Source: DATMER01 sp035556715 (GTDB lineage: Bacteria; Acidobacteriota; Thermoanaerobaculia; Multivoradales; UBA5704). From it: a DNA stretch of 64,000 nucleotides. The first letter of the stretch is position 1, and each line of letters begins with the position of its first letter. The DNA is taken from assembly GCA_035556715.1 (NCBI GenBank), contig DATMER010000003.1, positions 106,104 through 170,103 on the forward strand, read 5' to 3'. Of the stretch, positions 14,793 through 24,495 are shown piece after piece. Below the pieces are notes generated by a model. The model was given only the letters and a program-made list of their open reading frames with translations. It was not told where the DNA came from and did not search any database. A program made the position numbers and the translations under genes.

Positions 14793-17700
14793 TCAGGGCA
14801 GCGCCTTGCGCTCGTCCGAGGGCTTCGTGTTGACGTTGGAGACCAGGCCACCGTCGATCTGGATGCTGACGTAGGGCGTCTCCGGCGAGGTGCAGACCTG
14901 GACCGTGACCGCGTGCGGCCGCCGTCCGCCGTCCAGGCTCCAGGTCCCATACCCCGTGAAGGTGACCGTGTCGTACTGCCCGCCTTCCGGCCGCGACCCC
15001 AGGGAGTGGACGAAGCTCGCCCAGGCCAGAGTGGTGAGACGGAAAGTCCCCTCCTGCTGGCTGTGGTTCGTGTACTCGAAGAAGGGGGCCTCGCGTTCGG
15101 GATCGGCCGCGATCGAGTAGAGGTAGGAGAACTCTTCGCCGGTCGAGGCCCGCACCCTCTTCGCCTCTCCCCGCTTGACCGCCTTCGGGTCGCCTTCGTC
15201 GCCGATCGCCCGCAGCCAGAGGAACGGGTCGAGCGCCGAGCCCGGGCCGATGACGAAGCCGGTGGCGAGGTCCGGCGCCGGGAAGAGGAAGCCGGGCGGA
15301 TAGGGGATGTTCACCTCGGCCTTGAGCCGGAACACCGGCTCGCCGCGCGCCCCGCGCTCCAGCCGCGCCGGTCCGCGGAAGAAGAAGGACGACTGCGGTG
15401 TGCGCGGCTCCACCCGCACCAGGGCGAAGAAGACGTCCTGGCCAATGAGCCCCCGCCGCAGGACCTCGTTCAGGAAGTCACCCGTGCGCAGGTCCACCGC
15501 TCCCACCGCCAGGTCGAAGGGGTCGTCGAGGAAGTTCACCGCGTCCAGGAAGTAGGTGCGCAAGGGGAACCTCAGGAACTCGTCGTGCCCGATCGGGCCG
15601 GGGTAGAGGCGGCCCGGGAAGACGGCGGCCAGCGGCTGGGGGACCGTGTCGGCCAGGAGGCCGCCCGGCGAGAGCGAGGAGACGGCTACCGAGACCGAGT
15701 CGCCGAAGCGCTCGCCGAACTGCACCTCCAGCCGGCCCATGACGTGCGAGCGTCCCTTGGCGTAGCCCCCCAGGGTGTCGGTGTTGAGGGTGAACTGGTC
15801 CCCGAAGCTGGAGTTATGGGTGAACAGGGTCAGCTCCTGCACGCTGTTGAACGGCACGTCGAGGAGCTCCCCGGCCTCCTCCGTCTCATCCGGCTCCCGC
15901 GTGCTCAACTGCATGTGAGGGTGCATGGCCATGCCGCTGGCCGGGATGCTGGCGAAGTCCGCCGCAGGGCTGGAGAACGGGAGCGCCCAGGCCACCGGAT
16001 CGTTGCCGAGCCGGGAGCCCAGGGGCAGGAAGGTGCTGCCGTAGAACGTGAAGTCGAGCCTGCCGTCCGGCCGCGGGTCGAACCGTGCCCAGGCCGATCC
16101 ATACTGGCCCGGGAAGGTGATGGGCTGGGTCGGGAAGTTCGGGTTGACCCGCACCAGTCCGAACAGGGCCGAGTTCCGGAACTGGACGAAGACCTGGAGG
16201 TTGGAGACCTCTCCCGTTGCCAGGTTCAGCTCGCCCGACGAGACCATGGAGGAGTCGTCCGACACCCGCGCCTGGAGGACCGGCCAGCGGAAGAGCTGTG
16301 GCGCGGACAGCACCCCGTCGTCGCCGGCCAGCCCCTCTCCCAGCGAGATCTGAAAGCGGGTCACGTCACCCACGGGGGGCGAGAAGCGGAGGTGGACGTT
16401 GCCGCTCAGGTGGCTGTCGTACAGGATCAGGCCGCCAAAGAAAAGATCGCCGCAGCTCCCGTACTGGGCGGCCTTTTCGTCCGCGCAGTCGACGATGCGG
16501 ATGGCGTCGCCGTGGTAGCTGGCCCTCCTGCTCAGGGGCAGGGTCTGCTCGAGCCCCGGGGGGAGCTGGAGCCTCCCCGGCCGCGGCGGGGGGGGCGGCC
16601 AGTCCTTTCCACCATTCACCTTGGCCGTCCCCCGCTTGGGAGGGCGTTTCGGCACCTCGGCCGCCATCGAGGCCAGGGGGAGCTCGGAGCGCACCGGACC
16701 CTCGGGAGGGCGATAGCTCACCACCGGATCGGAGGCGGCAACGCCATCCACGTCGATCCGGCCGAAGCGGGCGCCGTAGACGCGCTCAAGGAGCCGCAGC
16801 AGCTCGGACGCGATGACCGCGTGCCCGGTCCGGCCGGGAAACCAGCCGTTGAGGGAGTAGAAGCCGCCCAGGAAGTCGGCCGTGAGATGGCGGACGCCGG
16901 TGGCGATCCCCCCCTCCCGGACCCTGCGGATGAGCGCGTGCAGGTCGAAAACGAGGGCGCCGTGCTCCCCGGCCGCCGCGCCCAGGGCGTAGTTCATCTC
17001 GTCGACCCTCGCGCTGATCGCCCGGGCCTGCGGCTCGCGCAGGAGGCAGGAGGACGGCAGGGGCCGGACCACGCCCGCGAGGATCTGGTTGCCGATCTCC
17101 ACCAGCCCCTGCAGCGTGACGCGGTCTCCCGCGGCCAGGCCATAGGCGGTGGAGAGCGCGGGAGCGGTCACCCGCAGGACCCGGGCCGCCGCGTCGAGGG
17201 TCGAGAGGTGGGCCGTATCCAGGGGGTCCGGCACGGTCAGGACGACAACCTCGGCGCCGGACTTCCGGAGTGCGGCCACGAGCCGGGTGGCGTCCTTCCG
17301 GAAAGCGTCCGCGGAGGGCAGCCGCTCCGGCTCGCCCGCGACGGCCGCGGCACTCGCTTCGATGGCCTCGGCATAGCCGAGCTCGACCAGGGCGAGGGTG
17401 GGCTGCTGGCCGAGGGCAGCCTCGAGCTGGGTGGGGAGCTCCGTCTTCCCCTCGATCAGACCGGGCACTCCGAGGACGAGGTTGAGCGCCGTCCGTTTCG
17501 CGTCGCCGCGGTGCACGATCGGCTGGGCGGGGCGCAGCTCCAGGGCATCGGCCAGGTGGAGCCCCGGCACGGAGAGGTTCTGCGGTATCGCTAGCATCGC
17601 GGCTTCGGAAAGGTCCTCGCGGACCGTGTCCTGCATCATCGCCGGCACGCGCACGGGGAGCCGGGGCAGGCCGGGCAGGTCGCCGAGACCGGGCGGCTGG

Positions 17701-18530
17701 ATCAGGGGGAGCCGCAGCCCGGCCCGCATCTGGCGCGCCATCTGCGCCGGGAAGCTCTCCCGCTGAAGGTCGGCTTTCAGTCCGAAGTCGGCCATTCCGG
17801 CGGCGAGCCCCTCGCCCAGCACAACGATCCGGCCGGTGCTCAACCTGCCGCTGTCGATCCGTCCGTCCGGCTCGCCCGGGTTGGGCGCGGGGCCGGGAGG
17901 CCGGTCGGGCCGTTCCGGGCGGCGGTCCCTGCCGAGGATTTCGCAGATCTGGTCCTGGTGCCGCTCCTCGTGCGCGGCGGTGAGGCGGAGGATCTGGGGG
18001 ACGTCGTTCGCGCCAAGCAGGGGGTGCTGGTAGGTCATCCGGCAAAAGTCGAGGTCGGCGTTCTGCTCGAGCAGGCGGCGGGTCTCGTCCAGGGACCGGC
18101 GCAGCTCCTGGCGCAGCTCGTCCGCCGGCTTCCCCCGCCGCGGCCTCAGCTCGTCGGAGGTGCTGGCCGCGAACAGCCGGTTGCGGACCATGGCCTCGCG
18201 CACGGAGAAGGGCATGAACAGGCTGGCGAGAGTGGACGGGATCGACAGCAGGGGCAGCAGGCTCCTGGGAACGAGCGCCGGAGAGAGGCCCGCCGTGGTG
18301 AGGTCGCGCCACAGGTAAGGACGGCGGCCGGAGCGGGCGAGCGCGATCAGCTCGGAAATCACCTCCCGGTTGGCCTCTTCGGCCTTGAGCAGGTGATCCA
18401 GGACCTCCCCCACCGACCAGCGGTCCTGCACCGGGACACGGTCCAGCTCCTGCTGGGAGAGGCCCTCCACGAGGTCCAGGGTCCGGGCGCGGGCGGATTC
18501 GAGCCGCGCCAGCTCGGTCTCGGGAATCAT
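14793..18530 (-). CDS. DinB-like / SGNH hydrolase / beta-rich triple-domain protein
   Basis: A 1245-residue protein with an unusual architecture. Residues 1-190 are a DinB-family four-helix bundle (WSVGEVLDHLLKAEEANR; metal-site His in TAAHEERHQDQ). Residues about 225-620 resemble a GDSL/SGNH hydrolase (IVVLGEGLAAGMADFG in place of the usual GDS block; a VVVLTVPD block; terminal GRTGHAVIASEL supplying a possible His). Residues about 690-1245 are beta-rich repeats with no recognised family, possibly sugar- or lipid-binding. AGGAGG precedes the ATG, and the start overlaps the patatin stop as ATGA. Last gene of the 14.8-36.7 kb co-directional run. The catalytic Ser of the SGNH part is uncertain (GEGLA instead of GDSL). 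Confidence 0.7.
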   Translation of the reverse strand: MIPETELARLESARARTLDLVEGLSQQELDRVPVQDRWSVGEVLDHLLKAEEANREVISELIALARSGRRPYLWRDLTTAGLSPALVPRSLLPLLSIPSTLASLFMPFSVREAMVRNRLFAASTSDELRPRRGKPADELRQELRRSLDETRRLLEQNADLDFCRMTYQHPLLGANDVPQILRLTAAHEERHQDQICEILGRDRRPERPDRPPGPAPNPGEPDGRIDSGRLSTGRIVVLGEGLAAGMADFGLKADLQRESFPAQMARQMRAGLRLPLIQPPGLGDLPGLPRLPVRVPAMMQDTVREDLSEAAMLAIPQNLSVPGLHLADALELRPAQPIVHRGDAKRTALNLVLGVPGLIEGKTELPTQLEAALGQQPTLALVELGYAEAIEASAAAVAGEPERLPSADAFRKDATRLVAALRKSGAEVVVLTVPDPLDTAHLSTLDAAARVLRVTAPALSTAYGLAAGDRVTLQGLVEIGNQILAGVVRPLPSSCLLREPQARAISARVDEMNYALGAAAGEHGALVFDLHALIRRVREGGIATGVRHLTADFLGGFYSLNGWFPGRTGHAVIASELLRLLERVYGARFGRIDVDGVAASDPVVSYRPPEGPVRSELPLASMAAEVPKRPPKRGTAKVNGGKDWPPPPPRPGRLQLPPGLEQTLPLSRRASYHGDAIRIVDCADEKAAQYGSCGDLFFGGLILYDSHLSGNVHLRFSPPVGDVTRFQISLGEGLAGDDGVLSAPQLFRWPVLQARVSDDSSMVSSGELNLATGEVSNLQVFVQFRNSALFGLVRVNPNFPTQPITFPGQYGSAWARFDPRPDGRLDFTFYGSTFLPLGSRLGNDPVAWALPFSSPAADFASIPASGMAMHPHMQLSTREPDETEEAGELLDVPFNSVQELTLFTHNSSFGDQFTLNTDTLGGYAKGRSHVMGRLEVQFGERFGDSVSVAVSSLSPGGLLADTVPQPLAAVFPGRLYPGPIGHDEFLRFPLRTYFLDAVNFLDDPFDLAVGAVDLRTGDFLNEVLRRGLIGQDVFFALVRVEPRTPQSSFFFRGPARLERGARGEPVFRLKAEVNIPYPPGFLFPAPDLATGFVIGPGSALDPFLWLRAIGDEGDPKAVKRGEAKRVRASTGEEFSYLYSIAADPEREAPFFEYTNHSQQEGTFRLTTLAWASFVHSLGSRPEGGQYDTVTFTGYGTWSLDGGRRPHAVTVQVCTSPETPYVSIQIDGGLVSNVNTKPSDERKALP

Positions 18531-19795
18531 GGATTTCCTCCTGAGCGACTGCCATCCCCTCTCTCCACCTCACTATGGGCGGCCTGCGTGAGCTCCTCGT
18601 CGTTGACGGTCGGGAGCACACAACCGGAAGCCTCGCAGTCGTGGAGGGTGGCGTCGGCAAAGCCGCGCTCGATCAATTCCTGGATGTGCCCGCGGTCCAG
18701 GTTGAGCAGCCCCAGGGCGCCGCCGCTCAGGTCGTCCCGCGGGTGGTAGCGGTGGATCGTCAGCGGCCGGTAGCGGAGGAACTTCTGCACCCGGGACAGG
18801 ATCTTGTTCACGCTCTTGGCCAGGAGCTCCACCTCAGGGTTGCCGATGGTGCGGCCCTTTTCGATGGCGTCGAAAATCTCGATGCTGCGGTTGATGACGG
18901 CCGCGTCCCCGATGTCGTCGTTGACCGTCCTGGCCCAGGAGATCGCCTGCTGGCGGTAGATCGTGGCCAGGGTGCTCTGCAATGCGCCGAAGGGGATCGC
19001 CCGCACCTGGGGGTCAAGGTAGATCACGTGCAGGATGTCGGCCCCGGCATCGGTCGCCAGCTTGAGGGGGGTGTTCATGAGGACCCCGCCGTCGACGTGC
19101 GGCTCGGCGCCGATCGTGATCGGAGGGAAGATCCCGGGGATCGCGCTGGACGCCATCAGAATGGCCGGCCCCAGACGATCGGTCATGTCCAGGTTCTGGT
19201 AGACCTCGAGCGCGCCCGTGGTCCAGTTGGTTGTGGTGACCCGGAGCTTGCGGCTGGAGCTGCGGATGCTCTCGAACCGGATCGAGTCGCGGATCGTCTG
19301 CTCCCAGGGCTCGGTCGAGACGAAGGTCGTGAAGTTCAGCAGCTCCACGATCCTCTGCCGCAGGTTCGCGTCGCGCTGGGTGACGAAGTTGACGGCGCGC
19401 TGCAGCCCGTCCCAGCCCACCACCGCCCCGTCCTGGAGGAACTGGAGAAAGGGCTGGAACGGGTTCGGCAGGTAGCGCGAGGGCTCCAGCAGCTCGAAGG
19501 GATCTCCCCGGAGGCGGAAGGCGCCGTTGGGCCGGCTCGCGGTCTCCGCCAGGCAGTCCAGCCAGACCGACTCCAGGTTCCCCGCGGCGGAAGCGCCGTA
19601 CGTGTCCCACTGGCTGGTCAGGAAGGCGGCGTTGAAGGAGCCGATGGAAGTGCCCGCGTAGACGTCGGGCACGAGGGGCGTGCACCGGGTGGCGGGCGAC
19701 TTGCCCACCAGGAGCGCCTTGAGCACCCCGACCTCGTAGGCGCCGTTGGCGCCGCCGCCCGAGAGCACCACCGCGATCCTGCACTCGCCCTTCAT
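18527..19795 (-). CDS. patatin-like phospholipase
   Basis: A 422-residue Ser/Asp-dyad acyl hydrolase. The oxyanion motif SGGGANGAYEVG (residues 11-22), nucleophile elbow GTSIG (about residue 52) and catalytic Asp in HVDGG (about residue 236) are all in place. Start at ATG 19795, overlapping the upstream TGA as ATGA. No signal peptide, so it probably acts on the cytoplasmic face or on intracellular lipid. Its place between an unknown protein and an SGNH fusion, in a run that also encodes ACP, HMG-CoA reductase and an acyltransferase, points to release or remodelling of acyl chains. Confidence 0.92.
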   Translation of the reverse strand: MKGECRIAVVLSGGGANGAYEVGVLKALLVGKSPATRCTPLVPDVYAGTSIGSFNAAFLTSQWDTYGASAAGNLESVWLDCLAETASRPNGAFRLRGDPFELLEPSRYLPNPFQPFLQFLQDGAVVGWDGLQRAVNFVTQRDANLRQRIVELLNFTTFVSTEPWEQTIRDSIRFESIRSSSRKLRVTTTNWTTGALEVYQNLDMTDRLGPAILMASSAIPGIFPPITIGAEPHVDGGVLMNTPLKLATDAGADILHVIYLDPQVRAIPFGALQSTLATIYRQQAISWARTVNDDIGDAAVINRSIEIFDAIEKGRTIGNPEVELLAKSVNKILSRVQKFLRYRPLTIHRYHPRDDLSGGALGLLNLDRGHIQELIERGFADATLHDCEASGCVLPTVNDEELTQAAHSEVERGDGSRSGGNP

Positions 19796-21099
19796 CCCAG
19801 GCTCCTGCCATGGATCGCCCAACCGGGCAGCGAGGCCGCGTCCAGCCAGTCCCCGACGAGCCTCCAGGTGGCGAGCGACCCCGCGATGGTCTGGTAATGC
19901 TGCATGAAGTGCTTGACCAGGAAGTCCCTGTCGAGCTGGTCGCGGGAGATGCAGAGCTGCTCCGCGGCACCGCCGCCGGTGAGCAGGTTGGCGAGATCGA
20001 CGTAGGCGTAGACCGGGTCGACCTGCAGGCGGGTGAACGGGAGCGCGTCGAGGAGGCTCCTCATGGGCGCCGTGAACGGCGACGCGAACCCCAGGGTCAT
20101 CGCGTCCATGGCGCTCAGCCCCCAGCCGAGCGGGTCGAGGGAGACGTTGACCAGGCGCTCGGGCCGGTTGGCCACGAAGACCATCTCCACCCGCGTCTCG
20201 CCGCTCTCGCGGACCTCGAAGTCGATGAGCTCGATGGCGGCGTCGAACTCGCCCGGGCCGTAGGCGAACAGGCCCTGGCGCGGGTTCTTGAGGAAGGCGT
20301 AGCCGAGGCCGTAGCGCCCCAGCACCCCGGGGGCGGGGTCTTCCTCGATGCGGATGAAGTCCCGGGTGAGGACAAGGAAGCTGTCCTCCTGCAGCGGCAG
20401 GACGAGCTGCGGCGTGCCGGGGCCGAACGGCCGGAAGGTGAAGCTGAAGTCGAAGATGCAGACCTTGACCACGATCCAGTCGTACGTGGTCCCGATCTCC
20501 CGCAGGTCGACGATGGCGAAGCGGTCCTCGGGCGCGAAACTCCCAATCCGGCCCGTGTCCCGACGCTTGTACCAGAGTTGCTGGAACCCGAACCCCTTCA
20601 ACGAGGGGTCCTCCCCCGGGCACCAGCTCAGGAACCGGGGCAGGCCAGAGGCGGCCTGCCCCCCGGATTCGGCATACCCCTCGGGCTGGCGGAAGTCGCT
20701 CACCCGCATGAAGTACCGCAGGACGAACTGGCGCATCTGGTCGCGCATCCAGCGGGCCGCGTCGACCCTGCTGTCGCGGGGAGACTTCGGACGGTCGTAG
20801 AACATCTCCTGGAAGTTGCCCATGAGGGGCAGGCTGCGGCCGTCCACCCGGCCGCGGTCGAAGAAGCCGAAGCTGCGGGCCGGGTCGTTGAACGTGCGGC
20901 CGAGCTCGAAGCGGTCCGCGAACGCCCCCGTCCGGCGGACCTCCTCCCACCAGCGCAGGAGGTCCAGCCCGCGCCCGAGGTAGACATCGACGCTGTCGAG
21001 GACGCTCTGCTCGTCGTCCCGGGCTCCCTCGCCGGAGCCGTGGATCATCCGCCCGAGGGCGCCGTCGAGGTCCCGCTCCAGGTCCTCGAAGACGGTCAC
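19792..21099 (-). CDS. hypothetical protein, 435 residues
   Basis: Starts at GTG 21099, overlapping the upstream TGA as GTGA. I do not recognise the family. Visible features: an acidic helical N-terminus (DLERDLDGALGRMIHG), a central SFGFFDRGRVDGRSLPLMGN segment, a basic helical stretch (RWMRDQMRQFVLRYFMRV), then a beta-rich half with alternating hydrophobic strands (FAIVDLREIGTTYDWIVVKV, FLVLTRDFIRIEE). There is no signal peptide or membrane helix. Strict coupling to the patatin and DUF1702-like genes implies stoichiometric co-production. Confidence 0.8.
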   Translation of the reverse strand: MTVFEDLERDLDGALGRMIHGSGEGARDDEQSVLDSVDVYLGRGLDLLRWWEEVRRTGAFADRFELGRTFNDPARSFGFFDRGRVDGRSLPLMGNFQEMFYDRPKSPRDSRVDAARWMRDQMRQFVLRYFMRVSDFRQPEGYAESGGQAASGLPRFLSWCPGEDPSLKGFGFQQLWYKRRDTGRIGSFAPEDRFAIVDLREIGTTYDWIVVKVCIFDFSFTFRPFGPGTPQLVLPLQEDSFLVLTRDFIRIEEDPAPGVLGRYGLGYAFLKNPRQGLFAYGPGEFDAAIELIDFEVRESGETRVEMVFVANRPERLVNVSLDPLGWGLSAMDAMTLGFASPFTAPMRSLLDALPFTRLQVDPVYAYVDLANLLTGGGAAEQLCISRDQLDRDFLVKHFMQHYQTIAGSLATWRLVGDWLDAASLPGWAIHGRSLG

Positions 21100-22124
21100 G
21101 CCGCCGCCTCCCGCCGGAAGAGGAAGAGCGCTCCGCACCGGCCCTCTTGGCGGACCCGCGGTACCGTCTCGCGCAACGCCCGCTTGCAGGGCCGGGAGAC
21201 CACACGGCTCCAGACCTCCCGGACCGCAGGGCAGGGCTCGTGCCGCAGGAAACGCTCCAGGACCGCGTCCTCGCCGTTCGACAGCGCCCACACGGTGGCG
21301 CCCATGGAGACGCCGTGCGCGAAGACCTCCCCCTGGGACGGGCCGGGCCCGAAGGCCTTCAGAAAATCCTCGAGTACCCCCGGGTCGCGGAAGTTGACCA
21401 GGGTCAGAGCCCAGACGAGGCCGCCCAGGACCTGCCGGCGGGCCGGCTCGTCCGGCGCCTCGGCGAGCGCCTTGTCCAGGGCCCTCTCGCCCGGCGCGCT
21501 GGCGGGCATGGCGTTGGTGGGGACGAAGTAGAGACCGCGCCCCACTCCGTGCCAAAACAGAGAGCGCGGCTCCTCACCCATCCCGAGGAGCATCCGGTCG
21601 AGCTCCGGCACCCGCTCGGGCCGGAGCGTCCGCGCCGCGAGCCCCAGCGCCTCGAAGACCGCCGCGGCGCAGCCCGGCCGCGCGGTCCGCTCGCACAGGC
21701 CGGCGAAGGCGGGCAGGATCTCGCTTACTTCCCCGTCGCGCCCGGCGGCCTCGACAGCCCGCCCGGCGAGGGAGATCCCGACGCCGGTGTGTAGGGGCAA
21801 GAGGACCTCGGGAGCCATGGGCGCGCACAGAAGGCCGGCCAGCGAGCCCTCGTCCCAGGCGGAGTCGCCCAGGGCCTGCCCCAGTCCCTCGAGGCTCCAG
21901 AGGCGGTCCCAGGGCTCCCGCGCCAGAGCCGGCTGCAGGGCGGCGGCGAGCGCAGCTCCCCGGGTGGGGAGCGGGCCGGCCGCGGCTGAGGCCCGGAAAC
22001 GGCCGAACGCATCCAGCTTGTTCTCCAGCTCCCGCCAAGCGGGGCGCTCCGCTCCGAGCTGCCGGAGGCCCAGGCGCGAGAGCTCCCAGGGGAGCCGCAG
22101 CATCGATCTCAGGAGGTCTTCCAT
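21096..22124 (-). CDS. DUF1702-like protein, paralogue 1
   Basis: A 342-residue protein paralogous to the product at 30029-31330. Shared blocks: LWSLEGLG with LWAVEGLG; LHTGVGIS with LHAGIGLS; FWHGVGRGLYF with YWHGVGRAIFF; FAHGVSMGA with FANGVAASA; and a C-terminal basic RPCKRAL/RPCEEGL segment. From memory these Gly-rich GVGR-type blocks resemble DUF1702 proteins, known from enediyne-type and other biosynthetic loci; I cannot verify that here. The N-terminus (MEDLLRSMLRLPWELSRLGLRQLG) is amphipathic, like those of two other proteins in the run. Start at ATG 22124. Confidence 0.75.
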   Translation of the reverse strand: MEDLLRSMLRLPWELSRLGLRQLGAERPAWRELENKLDAFGRFRASAAAGPLPTRGAALAAALQPALAREPWDRLWSLEGLGQALGDSAWDEGSLAGLLCAPMAPEVLLPLHTGVGISLAGRAVEAAGRDGEVSEILPAFAGLCERTARPGCAAAVFEALGLAARTLRPERVPELDRMLLGMGEEPRSLFWHGVGRGLYFVPTNAMPASAPGERALDKALAEAPDEPARRQVLGGLVWALTLVNFRDPGVLEDFLKAFGPGPSQGEVFAHGVSMGATVWALSNGEDAVLERFLRHEPCPAVREVWSRVVSRPCKRALRETVPRVRQEGRCGALFLFRREAAA

Positions 22125-22144
22125 GTCGCACCCGCGCGTCGAAG

Positions 22145-23401
22145 TCAGCGCCACGCGCCGGAGAGCGCGCAGCGGTACCTGCCTTCGGGATCGTGGATGC
22201 GCAGCACGTAGAGCGTCGCCAGGGCGTGCGGCGCGATGCCTACCACGGAGTTGTCGGTCATGAGGCCCTGGATGCCCGCAAACGGACCGGTGCCGTCGAG
22301 TAGCGGCCCGAAGCCGCCGAAGCGCAGCGCCCTCTGCCCCGGCGCGCCGGCGAGCTGCTGAAGGAACGTCCGACCCTCGTTTCCATCCGCGGAGAAGCCC
22401 CCGATCTCCCGCCCGTCGCGATCGAAAATCGTGTACTCGTTGAAGCTGCGGAAGGGGATCGGCGCGGCCCCGGTCCCGGGGGCTCCCGGATCGAGGAGGT
22501 TGAAGTCGATCCGGGCCGTCATCCTCCCCACCACCGGCCCGACGCTCCGGGTGCTGCGCAGGCCGCCGCGCCCGCGCACGGCGAAGCCGAGGTCGATGAG
22601 GCGCAGGTCCTGCTCGACGTCGAGCCCGACCACCGCTCCGCCGGAGCCGAACCGGTAGCCGGTCTTCTGTCCGCGCCCACGCTTCTGGCCGCGGAGCAGG
22701 AGATAGGTGATCCCCGGCTCCGGCTCGTGGGCCACGGGTTCGATGGGGGGCAGGTCCCCTTCCACGCCCAGACCCTCCCCGGGATCCACAACCCGGAGCA
22801 TCAGGTTGCCGGTGAAACCCCGCTGCGGGTCGATCTCGCCGCAGTAGAGATAGGTCCCCTCGCGGCCGGCGAGCCTGCCGAACCCCTCCATCACGTTGCC
22901 GACGGCCGCGGCGAGGAGGCGCCCGTCGCCGCACGGCAGGGTGCTCCCGGTGCCGAAGCCGCGGAAGCCGTCGCGGCCGTCGCCGAAGCGGCAGACGCTG
23001 TCCAGCATGGCGAAGCGCTGGGACCGCGAAGGGTCGAGCACCGTCGGCGGCGGCTCCCTGTCCGGCAGGGCCTGCCAATCGTCGGGAATGAGCAGCCAGC
23101 GGTGCTCGAAGGTGGCGGCGGGCTCGCCGGCGACGTTGGCGGCGCGCAGGCCCGCAGACCGGCCGGGAAGCTCCATCCGGATCTCGAAGCGGTGCAGGAC
23201 CTCACGGATGCGCAGACCGACTGCACCTCCGTCACCCTCGATCGCCGCGCCGTCGGCGCAGTCCGGGACCGAGAGCATGTTGAAGTGCGCCGCCCGGTCG
23301 ATCAGGCGCTGGACGACCTCGAACGGATAGGTTTCCTCGTTGATGTCGGGCAACGCCGCCTGCGCGCCCGCCGCCGTCGAGGCTCCCCGTTCGTCTTCCA
23401 T
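22145..23401 (-). CDS. beta-rich paralogue A of a three-member family, unknown function
   Basis: A 418-residue protein. It shares with the products at 24496-26538 and 26535-27779 an N-terminal TYPFEVVQRLID-like helix, a central block GDGRDGFRGFGTG followed by AAAVGNVMEGFG, and a C-terminal block GFGPLLDGTGPFAGIQG followed by LYVLRIHDPEGRYR. The GTGxFxGxxG pattern in a beta-rich context recalls allene-oxide-cyclase/dirigent-like barrels; this is only a suggestion. No signal peptide. GGAGAG precedes the ATG at 23401. Confidence 0.75.
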   Translation of the reverse strand: MEDERGASTAAGAQAALPDINEETYPFEVVQRLIDRAAHFNMLSVPDCADGAAIEGDGGAVGLRIREVLHRFEIRMELPGRSAGLRAANVAGEPAATFEHRWLLIPDDWQALPDREPPPTVLDPSRSQRFAMLDSVCRFGDGRDGFRGFGTGSTLPCGDGRLLAAAVGNVMEGFGRLAGREGTYLYCGEIDPQRGFTGNLMLRVVDPGEGLGVEGDLPPIEPVAHEPEPGITYLLLRGQKRGRGQKTGYRFGSGGAVVGLDVEQDLRLIDLGFAVRGRGGLRSTRSVGPVVGRMTARIDFNLLDPGAPGTGAAPIPFRSFNEYTIFDRDGREIGGFSADGNEGRTFLQQLAGAPGQRALRFGGFGPLLDGTGPFAGIQGLMTDNSVVGIAPHALATLYVLRIHDPEGRYRCALSGAWR

Positions 23402-23423
23402 CGTGGCTCTCTCCGGCGTCCCC

Positions 23424-24476
23424 TCAGCAGGCCCGGACCACCCGGAAGCCGATGTCGGCGGCCGAGTAGACCGGATGGCGGAGCTGCGTGGACCGGTCGC
23501 TGGACCGGCAGCCGAGGGCAGGATCGAGCCACACGCCCCCGCGCACGATCCGCAGCCGCACGGGGGGCTGGCCCGGGATTAGCTTGGAGATGTCGACCAG
23601 CTCGCCCGTCTTGGGGCCCTGGGGGTCCGCCTCCGGCGACTTCCTGTAGTAGCTGCCGTCGTACCAGTCGAGGCACCACTCGCCCACGTTGCCGTGCATG
23701 TCGCGGAGCCCCCAGGGGTTGGGCTCGAGCTCGCCCACCGGCCTCGTGAAGGATGCGCCGTCGTCGTACCACTTGGCGTAAGGCGGGAGGTGCATCTCCA
23801 CGCCCCCGATCTCCATGACCCACTTCTCGTGGAGCGACTTGTCGGCGATGTTCGCCAGGCCCTTGAGGCCGTTCTCGTCGTCGCCGTTGCTGTACCTCGT
23901 CGTGGTGCCCGCGCGGCAGGCGTACTCCCATTCGGCCTCGGTGGGCAGCCGGTACTCGGTCCCCTCCTTGCCGCTCAGCCAGCGGCAGAAGCTCCGGGCA
24001 TCCTCCCAGCTCACGCAGACCACCGGGTGATCGTCGGTCTGCTCGAAACTGACGGGACGCTTGGGGTCCTTCTTGAGCCAGGATCTCCAGGTGTACTCGG
24101 GCCGCGGCTCGACCATGCCGGTTTTCAGGTCCAGCCCGAAGCTGCCCTTCCTGCTCTGCTCCCCCTCGGTGGCATAGCCCTCGTCCTCCACGAACCTGCG
24201 GAACTGACCCACCGTCACCTCGGTGCGGCCCATCAGCATGGGCTTCGTGATCCTCACCCGGTGCTGCGGCTTTTCGTTGGCCGCGGCGTCCGGGTCGGAG
24301 TCGGGCGCTCCCATCAGGAACTCGCCCGCCGGGATCAGCACCAGCTCCATGCCGATGGAGTTGACTAGTGCCTCCTGCGGAGCCATGCGGACGCGCACCC
24401 GCCCTTCGGGTTCCTCATCCGGGCGCCTCTCCGGTTGCCATTCACTGAACGTGTACCAGACCGTGGTGCTGCTCAT
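23424..24476 (-). CDS. SUMF1/formylglycine-generating-enzyme-like protein
   Basis: A 350-residue protein with a complete FGE-sulfatase domain from about residue 38: MELVLIPAGEFLMGAP, KPMLMGRTEVTVGQFRRF, HPVVCVSWEDARSFCRWLS, RLPTEAEWEYACRAG, NPWGLRDMHGNVGEWCLDWY, and the C-terminal RIVRGGVWLDPALGCRSSDR with GFRVVRA. Characterised members oxidise a sulfatase Cys to formylglycine, install similar modifications, or act as C-S lyases/oxygenases in natural-product pathways (EgtB-like). No sulfatase is in the window, so another role is likely. AAGGAGAAAGGGAG precedes the ATG at 24476. Confidence 0.92.
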   Translation of the reverse strand: MSSTTVWYTFSEWQPERRPDEEPEGRVRVRMAPQEALVNSIGMELVLIPAGEFLMGAPDSDPDAAANEKPQHRVRITKPMLMGRTEVTVGQFRRFVEDEGYATEGEQSRKGSFGLDLKTGMVEPRPEYTWRSWLKKDPKRPVSFEQTDDHPVVCVSWEDARSFCRWLSGKEGTEYRLPTEAEWEYACRAGTTTRYSNGDDENGLKGLANIADKSLHEKWVMEIGGVEMHLPPYAKWYDDGASFTRPVGELEPNPWGLRDMHGNVGEWCLDWYDGSYYRKSPEADPQGPKTGELVDISKLIPGQPPVRLRIVRGGVWLDPALGCRSSDRSTQLRHPVYSAADIGFRVVRAC

Positions 24477-24495
24477 GCGTCTCCCTTTCTCCTTG

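Noticed and set aside
14913..17594. 893-codon plus-strand open frame opposite the DinB-SGNH gene
   Set aside because: No recognisable motifs, rich in Arg/Glu/Gly/Pro as expected for antisense of high-GC coding sequence.
18527..21205. Extension of the patatin frame far upstream (892 codons)
   Set aside because: The upstream part is an alternate-frame reading of the neighbouring gene; patatin motifs begin right after ATG 19795, which has an ATGA overlap.
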